A stretch of DNA of 5,079 bases. Source: Gemmatimonadales bacterium. GTDB lineage: Bacteria; Gemmatimonadota; Gemmatimonadetes; Gemmatimonadales; GWC2-71-9. Below are positions 1 to 5,079 of the stretch, piece after piece. The position numbers and the translations under genes were made by a program. The stretch lies in contig JABDII010000301.1 of assembly GCA_013003805.1 (NCBI GenBank), forward strand, positions 1-5,079, given 5' to 3'. Below the pieces are notes generated by a model that did no database searches, was not told the DNA's origin, and worked only from the letters and a program-made list of their open reading frames with translations. Each line of letters starts with the position of its first letter. Positions within the stretch are counted from its first letter, which is position 1.

Positions 1-46
1 CCGAGAGACCCTACCCCGGGTCGTCCAGCCCCGAGGCGCCGCATGA
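1..46 (+). CDS. 3' end of an upstream gene (partial, tentative)
   Basis: Reading from base 2, this frame is open from the window edge to a TGA at 44-46 and encodes a C-terminal tail RETLPRVVQPRGAA. The stop overlaps the ATG of manC (43-45) as ATGA, the same arrangement seen at the next junction. That repeated pattern is the main reason to think a real gene ends here. Fourteen residues give no family information, so no function is assigned. The other two frames are also open over these few bases, so the call rests on junction geometry alone and is uncertain. Confidence 0.4.
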   Translation, partial: RETLPRVVQPRGAA

Positions 47-1077
47 TTTGGGCGGTGCTCTTGGCCGGTGGTGCCGGAACCCGATTCTGGCCGCTGAGTA
101 GCCCCACCAAACCAAAGCAGCTCCTTCCGCTGACCCGCAATGACCAGAGTACGGCCGAGGCGACACTCATTCAGCTGGACGGTCTGGTGCCGCGAGAGCG
201 CATCCTGCTCGTGACCGGGGAGGCGCTGGCGCCCGCACTGGGCGCAACGCTCGGGCTTCCATCTGAGAACATGTTGGTCGAGCCCTTTCCCGCCTCGACC
301 GCTCCGGCCATCGTCTGGGCTACCCTTGAGGCGTTGACGCGCGATCCCGATGCCGAGCTCCTGACCCTCCACGTCGATTGGGCCATCGGGAATCGCGAGG
401 GATTCCATCAGGCTGCCCGGGCCGCGCTCGATACCGCCCGGAAGTACGACTGCCTCGTCACAGTCGGAATCGTCCCGAGTCGCCCCGAGACCGGCTACGG
501 CTACATCGTGCCAGGCCCCGAGCTCGATCCCACGGCCAAGAAAGTCGCCCGGTTCTCGGAGAAGCCGGATGCGCCCACGGCACTGGACTTGATCGCCAAC
601 GGCGCCTTCTGGAACAGTGGACTCTTCGCCTGGACCGGACGCCGCTTGGTGGCTGAGATTGAGCAGCACACTCCGGAGATCGCGCCGGCGCTCTCCGCGT
701 TGGAGGCCCGCGACGTCGCCGGCTTCTTCCAGCGCGTCACGCCGATATCGATCGACGTGGGCCTCCTGGAGCGCAGCAACGCGGTGGCGGTCGTCCCCGG
801 CGACTTCCAGTGGGACGATATCGGCAACTGGGACGCGCTCCACCGAGTCCGCCCGCGCGACGGGGACGGCAATGTGTTCATCGGGCCGGTGCACGCGCGA
901 GACGCCTACGAGTGTGTCGCCTGGTCGGAGGCGGTGCCGGTCGTCTTGAGCGGCGTACGCGATCTCGTGGTGGTGTGCGCCAACGGGCGGGTTCTGGTCA
1001 TGCCGCGCAAGAGCGCTCCTCAAATGAAGCGCCTCCTCGAATCCCTTCCGCCGGACGTGCGGAATCTTCCATCATGA
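43..1077 (+). CDS. manC: Mannose-1-phosphate guanylyltransferase (GDP-mannose pyrophosphorylase)
   Basis: Predicted cytoplasmic enzyme joining mannose-1-phosphate and GTP into GDP-mannose, the donor for mannose, fucose or rhamnose units of surface polysaccharides. The 344-residue protein opens with the nucleotide-binding signature GGAGTRFWPLS (9-19) followed by PKQ (24-26). It then shows GIVPSRPETGYGYI (142-155), FSEKPD (171-176), FWNSGLFAW (189-197), SIDVGLLERS (236-245) and FQWDDIGNW (255-263), in the order usual for this family. The last 80 or so residues match the short C-terminal extension of single-domain ManC proteins. The phosphomannose isomerase cupin found in bifunctional enzymes of about 470 residues is absent. 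Two motifs deviate: the usual S/A-D-H is VDW (111-113), and the usual RNTAPA is ASTAPA (84-89). The ATG at 43 fits because the signature normally begins a few residues from the N-terminus; GAGG at 33-36 is a plausible ribosome site. It overlaps the next gene by 4 bases. Specificity for another hexose-1-phosphate cannot be excluded. Confidence 0.9.
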   Translation: MIWAVLLAGGAGTRFWPLSSPTKPKQLLPLTRNDQSTAEATLIQLDGLVPRERILLVTGEALAPALGATLGLPSENMLVEPFPASTAPAIVWATLEALTRDPDAELLTLHVDWAIGNREGFHQAARAALDTARKYDCLVTVGIVPSRPETGYGYIVPGPELDPTAKKVARFSEKPDAPTALDLIANGAFWNSGLFAWTGRRLVAEIEQHTPEIAPALSALEARDVAGFFQRVTPISIDVGLLERSNAVAVVPGDFQWDDIGNWDALHRVRPRDGDGNVFIGPVHARDAYECVAWSEAVPVVLSGVRDLVVVCANGRVLVMPRKSAPQMKRLLESLPPDVRNLPS

Positions 1078-2255
1078 CGCAGCTCCTGCTGCTCGAGCCC
1101 ACCGCTCCCGGACCCGAATGGGCGCCGTTCGCCCACGTCCGGCCGGTGTGTGAGCTTCGAGCGGGCGTGTGGCGCACCCGGGAACGGTGGGAGCATGGGC
1201 TGGGGCTCAGAACCGAGGCCATCCTCGGACCGCACGTCGCTGAGTTTTCCGGCGACGACCTCGGACCTGATGTTCGGCTCGGCGACGACGTGCGAGGGCC
1301 GTGTGTGGTGGCTGACTCTCGCTTCGCCGCCGCCACGCGCGTGGTGGTTGATTCGGGGATCCGGCGACTGGTGAGCAATGGGACCCCCGTGGCGTGGGTG
1401 ATCCCGGATGGGGAACGGTTCGATCTGGGAGCGCCGCCGACCGATGGTCCCGACCTTGAAGTCGATGGCGTGCTCCTCGACGGCACCGTTGCGTTGCTCG
1501 ACGCGTTGGATACCCTCTTGGCCACAGATTGCGAAGCTTGGGTGGACCAGTCCGAGGCCGCGACAGTCCCCCCGGCAAGCATCGTCTTGGGAGACCCGTC
1601 GCTCGTTTCCGCCGGCAGTGCCCACGTAGAGCCCGGCGTGGTGTTTGACGTCCGCCACGGCCCGGTCGTGTTGGACGATGGAGCCGAGGTCCGCCATGGC
1701 GCGCGGCTCGAGGGACCACTCTACATCGGACCAGACACGATCGTGTGGGGAGGATCCATCCGACGTTCGGTCATCGGCCCCCAGTGCCGCGTCCGCGGCG
1801 AGGTGACGGACAGTGTCTTCCTCGGCTACGCCAACAAGGCGCACGATGGGTTCCTGGGCCACAGCGTGCTCGGTCACTGGGTCAACCTCGGCGCGCTGAC
1901 CACCACCTCGAATCTGAAGAATACCTACGGCGAAGTTGCCCTCGAGGTGGCCGGCGCTCGCATCCCCACCGGTCGCCAGTTTGTGGGGACCCTGTTCGGC
2001 GATCATGTGAAGACAGCCATCGGTACCATGCTCGGCACCGGAACCGTGGTGTCCGTCGGTGCCAACTTGTTCGGCTCCGAGGCGGTGCCCAAGTATGTGC
2101 CCCCGTTTGCATGGGGCAATGCGTCACCGGAACGGATGGACGAAACGAGTTTCCTGAAGGTGGCAGGTCGGGCCATGCCACGCCGCGGCGTGGAGCTCAC
2201 GCCCGAGCGGCGGCGCTCGCTCAGCGTCATGCACGCTCGGACCAGCGGGACGTGA
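1074..2255 (+). CDS. GlmU-family protein with left-handed beta-helix (putative sugar nucleotidyltransferase/acyltransferase)
   Basis: A 393-residue protein of the alternative bacterial GlmU-like family. The N-terminal part carries PVCELRAGVWRTRERWE (24-40), a hallmark of this family. Residues from about 180 to 335 show the imperfect hexapeptide repeats of a left-handed beta-helix. They include GYANKAHDGFLGHSVLG (251-267), WVNLGALTTTSNLKNTYG (269-286), GDHVKTAIGTMLGTGT (309-324) and VPPFAWG (342-348), and resemble the acetyltransferase half of GlmU. True GlmU makes UDP-GlcNAc from glucosamine-1-phosphate. This protein lacks the canonical pyrophosphorylase loop (LAAGxGTRM) at its start, so nucleotidyl transfer is unproven and the actual substrate is unknown. 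The start at 1074 is chosen over the longer open frame beginning at 810, because that extension is a shadow of manC and the family motif follows shortly after this ATG. The ATG overlaps the manC stop (ATGA); CGGAA near 1060-1064 is a modest ribosome site. The neighbour suggests a role in nucleotide-sugar or envelope polysaccharide synthesis. Confidence 0.85.
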   Translation: MTQLLLLEPTAPGPEWAPFAHVRPVCELRAGVWRTRERWEHGLGLRTEAILGPHVAEFSGDDLGPDVRLGDDVRGPCVVADSRFAAATRVVVDSGIRRLVSNGTPVAWVIPDGERFDLGAPPTDGPDLEVDGVLLDGTVALLDALDTLLATDCEAWVDQSEAATVPPASIVLGDPSLVSAGSAHVEPGVVFDVRHGPVVLDDGAEVRHGARLEGPLYIGPDTIVWGGSIRRSVIGPQCRVRGEVTDSVFLGYANKAHDGFLGHSVLGHWVNLGALTTTSNLKNTYGEVALEVAGARIPTGRQFVGTLFGDHVKTAIGTMLGTGTVVSVGANLFGSEAVPKYVPPFAWGNASPERMDETSFLKVAGRAMPRRGVELTPERRRSLSVMHARTSGT

Positions 2256-3031
2256 CGACGCTCTTTGTACTGGGCTCCGGGTCAAAGGGGAATTGCGTTG
2301 CCATTTCGCATCGCGGATCGACGCTACTCGTCGATGCCGGATTCAGTGCCAAGGAAATCGAGCGCCGGGCCATGGCCGTTGGACTTGGGCTCAAGACGGT
2401 CGTCGGCATCGCGGTAACCCACGAACACGGCGATCACTCGGCTGGCGTCGCGCGGCTGGCGCGGCGGCTGGGCGCACCCATCATTACGTCTCCCGGAACC
2501 TGGGACCGGCTCCGGCACCGGGTGGGCAAAACGGAACATCGTATGGTGAGTCTCGGTGGACGGGTGGAGATCGGAGCCTTCTCGGTCGCCGCCTGCCCCA
2601 CCCACCATGACGCCTCGGAGCCGGTAGCATTCGCGGTGCGCACAACGGACGGCACAGGCGTCGGCGTGGCCTACGACCTCGGCAAGGCCACTGCCGGGCT
2701 TCGCTATCTCCTGCGCGGAATGAACGCGCTGGTGTTGGAAGCCAACCACGACGAGGTGCAGCTCCGGCTGGGGCCGTACCCGCCCGCGGTTCAACACCGA
2801 ATCGCCGGCTCAGGTGGCCACTTGTCCAATCGGGCCGCCGCCGAACTCCTCGGCGAGCTCACCCACCCCGAGCTCAGGGTGGTCGTCCTCGCGCACTTGA
2901 GCGAGTCCTGCAACACGGCCGCCGACGCGCGCGCCACGGTTGAGCCCGCGCTCAGCAGGGCCGGTTTCGCGGGACGACTTCACGTGGCCGAACAGGCGGC
3001 ACCGCTCCCTCCCCTCCCCATCTGGGGCTGA
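2252..3031 (+). CDS. yycJ: Metallo-beta-lactamase-fold hydrolase, YycJ/WalJ-like
   Basis: A 259-residue predicted cytoplasmic metallohydrolase of the beta-lactamase superfamily I (COG1235 type). The N-terminus LGSGSKGNC (7-15) and VDAG (27-30) are typical. The metal-binding motif is THEHGDHSAG (56-65), with His57, His59, Asp61 and His62. Further ligand candidates are the histidines of CPTHHDA (115-121), Asp142 in AYDLG, and the His of VVLAHLSESCN. ANHDEVQLRLGPYP (164-177) and GGHLSN (188-193) are specific to the YycJ/WalJ branch. WalJ has been linked to cell-wall or DNA metabolism in Firmicutes and a nuclease activity has been proposed for the branch; the substrate here is unknown. The start is a GTG whose bases overlap the preceding stop (GTGA). 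No good Shine-Dalgarno stands upstream (only CGGA at 2238-2241), so translation probably depends on coupling. No walRK genes are nearby, so co-expression with sugar-nucleotide genes does not by itself reveal its job. The C-terminal tail is proline-rich. Confidence 0.87.
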   Translation: MTTLFVLGSGSKGNCVAISHRGSTLLVDAGFSAKEIERRAMAVGLGLKTVVGIAVTHEHGDHSAGVARLARRLGAPIITSPGTWDRLRHRVGKTEHRMVSLGGRVEIGAFSVAACPTHHDASEPVAFAVRTTDGTGVGVAYDLGKATAGLRYLLRGMNALVLEANHDEVQLRLGPYPPAVQHRIAGSGGHLSNRAAAELLGELTHPELRVVVLAHLSESCNTAADARATVEPALSRAGFAGRLHVAEQAAPLPPLPIWG

Positions 3032-3042
3032 TCTCGAGCGAA

Positions 3043-3084
3043 AACACAACACCCCGAAGGCAGGAGCCTCCGGGGTGTTGCGTT
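3043..3084 (-). terminator. Rho-independent terminator of groEL, between convergent genes
   Basis: A perfect 10-base inverted repeat, CAACACCCCG (3047-3056) and CGGGGTGTTG (3071-3080), encloses a further 4-bp stem (AGGC 3058-3061, GCCT 3066-3069) with an AGGA loop and one A/C mismatch between the two helices. Beyond a single mismatch, three more outer pairs can form (3043-3045 with 3082-3084). On the minus strand the hairpin is followed by TGTTTT, a short U-rich run, so it works best for the groEL transcript. On the plus strand it begins 15 bases after the yycJ-like stop but lacks a T tract, so it may only weaken read-through there. It fills most of the 71-base intergenic gap. Confidence 0.85.
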
Positions 3085-3102
3085 GAGTGGCGCGGCAAGC
3101 GC

Positions 3103-4737
3103 TTAGTACATGCCGCCCATGCCTGGAGGGGCACCACCACCGCCCATAGGCTTCTCGGCCTCGGGCTTCTCCGCCACGACGCACTCGGTCGTGATCATCA
3201 GACCAGCAATAGACGCGGCGTTCTGCAGCGCCGTCCGAGTGACCTTGGTTGGGTCGATCACGCCGGCTTTCACCAGATCCTCGAACTTATCGGTCGCCGC
3301 GTTGTATCCGAAGGCCGGATCATTCGATTCCCTAACCTTGGCCACGACGATCGAACCCTCGGCGCCCGCGTTCTCCGCGATCAGCCGAATGGGCTCTTCC
3401 ATCGCCCGACGGACGATCTCGACCCCGACCCGCTCGTCCGGAGTGCCCTTGACCTTATTGAGCACGCCTTGCGCCCGGATCAAAGCCACGCCACCACCGG
3501 AGACGATGCCCTCCTCCACCGCGGCGCGCGTCGCATGAAGCGCGTCCTCAACCCGAGCCTTCTTCTCCTTCATCTCGGTCTCGGTCGCGGCGCCCACGTT
3601 GATCACGGCCACACCACCGGCCAGCTTGGCCAATCGCTCTTGGAGCTTCTCGCGATCGTAGTCGCTGGTGCTCTTGTCGATGGCGGCCTTGATCTCACCG
3701 ATCCGGCCCTGGATGGACTCGCTCTTCCCGTGTCCATCAACGACAGTGGTGTTGTCCTTGTCGATGACGATGCGCTTGGCACGGCCCATCTCGTTCAACG
3801 TGGCGTTCTCCAACTTGAAGCCCACTTCTTCGGAGACCACCTGACCGCCGGTGAGCACCGCGATGTCCCGCAGCATCTCCTTACGGCGATCGCCGAAGCC
3901 GGGCGCCTTGACCGCGCAAACCTTGAGCGTACCGCGCAGCTTGTTGACCACCAAGGTGGCCAGCGCCTCGCCTTCGATGTCCTCGGCGATGATCATGAGC
4001 GGCTTGCCGCTCTGAGCGACCTTCTCCAGGATCGGGAGAAGGTCCTTCATGGCCGAGATCTTCTTGTCGTGGATCAGGATGTACCCGTCCTCGAGAACCG
4101 CTTCCATCTTCTCGGGATCGGTCACGAAGTAGGGCGAGAGGTAGCCTCGGTCGAACTGCATACCGTCGACCGTCTCGAGAGTGGTCTCGAGGCCCTTGGC
4201 CTCCTCAACCGTGATGACGCCGTCCTTCCCCACCTTCTCCATGGCCTCTGCGATGAGCTTGCCGATCTCGGGGTCGTTGTTGGCGGAGATGGTCCCGACT
4301 TGGGCGATCTCCTTCTTGCCGGCTGACGCGACCGAGGTCTTGGCCAGCTCGTCAACGACCGCGTCGACCGCGCGATCGATGCCACGCTTCAGTTCCATGG
4401 GGTTGGCACCGGCCGTGACGTTCTTGAGCCCCTCACGATAAATCGCCTGGGCCAACACGGTCGCGGTCGTCGTGCCGTCGCCGGCGAGATCGGAAGTCTT
4501 GGTCGCGACCTCCTTCAACATCTGGGCGCCCATGTTCTCGATCGGCTCACTGAGCTCAACTTCCTTTGCCACAGTGACACCGTCCTTGGTGACCGTGGGC
4601 GATCCGAACTTCTTGTCGATCACCACATTGCGACCCTTCGGGCCGAGGGTGACCTTGACCGCATCGGCCATGTGGTCGACGCCCCGCTTCAGCCTCGTGC
4701 GGGCCTCAACGTCGAAAATCAATTCCTTTGCTGCCAT
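3103..4737 (-). CDS. groEL: Chaperonin GroEL (Hsp60)
   Basis: The 60-kDa cytoplasmic chaperonin subunit that forms double heptameric rings and folds proteins with ATP and GroES. Its 544 residues match the family length (about 540-550). Equatorial ATP-site motifs are intact: VTLGPKGRNVV (29-39), Asp52 in TKDGVTVA, GDGTTT (86-91) with Asp87, and the hydrolytic Asp398 in VEDALHATRAA. Substrate- and GroES-contacting apical residues Tyr199, Tyr203, Phe204, Leu234, Leu237, Leu259, Val263 and Val264 are all present. The signature AAVEEGIVSGGG follows Asp398. The C-terminus is a short glycine/methionine tail ending GMGGMY, with a proline pair just before it (APPGMGG), instead of a long GGM repeat. 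The ATG at 4737 is supported by MAAKELIFD, which aligns with the usual start, and by a strong AGAGGAGA ribosome site. It lies 27 bases downstream of groES and ends before a hairpin terminator. Nothing suggests a degenerate or specialised paralogue. Confidence 0.99.
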   Translation of the reverse strand: MAAKELIFDVEARTRLKRGVDHMADAVKVTLGPKGRNVVIDKKFGSPTVTKDGVTVAKEVELSEPIENMGAQMLKEVATKTSDLAGDGTTTATVLAQAIYREGLKNVTAGANPMELKRGIDRAVDAVVDELAKTSVASAGKKEIAQVGTISANNDPEIGKLIAEAMEKVGKDGVITVEEAKGLETTLETVDGMQFDRGYLSPYFVTDPEKMEAVLEDGYILIHDKKISAMKDLLPILEKVAQSGKPLMIIAEDIEGEALATLVVNKLRGTLKVCAVKAPGFGDRRKEMLRDIAVLTGGQVVSEEVGFKLENATLNEMGRAKRIVIDKDNTTVVDGHGKSESIQGRIGEIKAAIDKSTSDYDREKLQERLAKLAGGVAVINVGAATETEMKEKKARVEDALHATRAAVEEGIVSGGGVALIRAQGVLNKVKGTPDERVGVEIVRRAMEEPIRLIAENAGAEGSIVVAKVRESNDPAFGYNAATDKFEDLVKAGVIDPTKVTRTALQNAASIAGLMITTECVVAEKPEAEKPMGGGGAPPGMGGMY

Positions 4738-4746
4738 CGTATGATT

Positions 4747-4754
4747 CTCCTCTC
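4747..4754 (-). promoter_or_regulatory. Ribosome binding site of groEL
   Basis: On the minus strand AGAGGAGA lies within the 27-base groES-groEL spacer. Its AGGAG core (4751-4747) is 9 bases from the ATG at 4737, close to ideal. It is the strongest Shine-Dalgarno in the window and allows groEL to be translated independently of groES, unlike the overlapping genes of the plus-strand operon. Confidence 0.8.
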
Positions 4755-4764
4755 AGGCCCTGAC

Positions 4765-5079
4765 CTACTCGACTTTGGCGAGGATGTCGGACGCCTTGAT
4801 GATGATGACCTCGTCTTCTCCCAACTGAAACGGGGTCCCGCTGTACTTCCCATACAACACCTTGTCGCCAACGGCGACTTCCATCTTGACACGCTCGCCC
4901 TTCTCGACCCTCCCCGGGCCTACGGCGATCACTTCACCCTGAGTGGGCTTTTCCTTGGCGGTGTCGGGGATGTAGAGCCCCCCCCGCATGGACTCGGCCT
5001 CCTCGTCGGGCATGATCACAACCCGGTCCTCCAAGGGGTGGAGCTTCAGCTTGGACTTCGCTTTGGTGGCACTCGGCAT
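4765..5079 (-). CDS. groES: Co-chaperonin GroES (Hsp10)
   Basis: The heptameric lid that caps GroEL during ATP-driven folding in the cytoplasm. The 104-residue protein shows LHPLEDRVVI (13-22), a mobile loop (about 25-41) with the GroEL-binding hydrophobic tripeptide LYI (35-37) in GGLYIPDTA, then KEKPTQGEVIAVGPGR (42-57), the roof hairpin around 57-65, and VGDKVLYGKYSGT (70-82). Family members are usually 95-100 residues; the extra length is a lysine-rich N-terminal stretch, SATKAKSK (3-10). The only visible ATG is the last codon of the window (5077-5079), so its ribosome site cannot be inspected and a start further upstream cannot be excluded. No better start lies between it and the conserved core. 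It is first of the visible pair with groEL and ends in TAG. Promoter and any heat-shock operator would be outside the window. Confidence 0.96.
   Translation of the reverse strand: MPSATKAKSKLKLHPLEDRVVIMPDEEAESMRGGLYIPDTAKEKPTQGEVIAVGPGRVEKGERVKMEVAVGDKVLYGKYSGTPFQLGEDEVIIIKASDILAKVE

Noticed and set aside
810..1073. N-terminal extension of the GlmU-like frame back to an ATG at 810
   Set aside because: This stretch lies inside manC in another frame, is arginine-rich and unlike the family. The conserved PVCELR block sits near the start expected from the ATG at 1074.
1020..2006. Minus-strand open frame (328 codons) opposite the GlmU-like gene and the manC end
   Set aside because: It is antisense to two genes with clear family motifs, its own product shows no motif, and it spans a gene junction. 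It is a codon-bias shadow.
1745..2251. Extension of the hydrolase frame upstream to an ATG at 1745
   Set aside because: It overlaps the beta-helix region of the GlmU-like gene, has shadow-like Arg/His/Pro composition, and the metallo-beta-lactamase fold begins right after the GTG at 2252.
3103..3180. Glycine-rich repeat at the groEL 3' end as a DNA repeat or CRISPR-like array
   Set aside because: It is simply the coding sequence of the normal Gly/Met tail of GroEL, with no regular repeat-spacer structure.
3469..4326. Long plus-strand open frame (285 codons) opposite groEL
   Set aside because: It is fully antisense to an intact, highly conserved groEL. Long antisense frames are common in GC-rich genes with strong third-position bias, and its Leu/Asp/His/Gly-rich product shows no recognisable domain.
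4738..4764. CIRCE or other heat-shock operator between groES and groEL
   Set aside because: The 27-base spacer holds only the ribosome site and has no inverted repeat. Such an operator would be expected upstream of groES, beyond the window.

Overview
This is a GC-rich (about two-thirds G+C by eye), gene-dense bacterial chromosomal window with two convergent operons. Nearly all of it is coding. I see no RNA gene, mobile element, CRISPR array or long repeat. The paired presence of a GlmU-like protein of the alternative bacterial type, a short ManC and a YycJ-type hydrolase in such GC-rich DNA would fit Gemmatimonadota or a similar lineage. That placement is inference from general family knowledge, not from a search.

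Plus strand, 1-3031: a compact, translationally coupled operon. The first 46 bases probably carry the last 14 codons of an upstream gene. Next come a mannose-1-phosphate guanylyltransferase (manC, 43-1077), a GlmU-family protein with a left-handed beta-helix (1074-2255), and a YycJ/WalJ-like metallo-beta-lactamase-fold hydrolase (2252-3031). Each visible junction is a 4-base start/stop overlap (ATGA, ATGA, GTGA). The first two complete genes point to nucleotide-sugar supply for surface polysaccharide or glycoconjugates; the hydrolase has no obvious sugar role.

Centre, 3032-3102: a 71-base gap between converging genes, filled mostly by one strong hairpin. Its T-rich flank lies on the minus strand, so it is best read as the groEL terminator, possibly also limiting read-through from the plus strand.

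Minus strand, 3103-5079: the chaperonin operon, groES (its visible start is the very last base of the window) followed 27 bases later by groEL. All the GroEL ATP-site aspartates are present, as are the apical-domain hydrophobic residues checked. The operon promoter and any CIRCE/HrcA operator would lie beyond the right edge and cannot be judged.

Overall this is an ordinary housekeeping region. The points most worth a second look are the non-canonical N-terminal half of the GlmU-like protein, the chain of stop/start overlaps, and a few motif deviations in ManC. I found no convincing evidence of an undescribed system.
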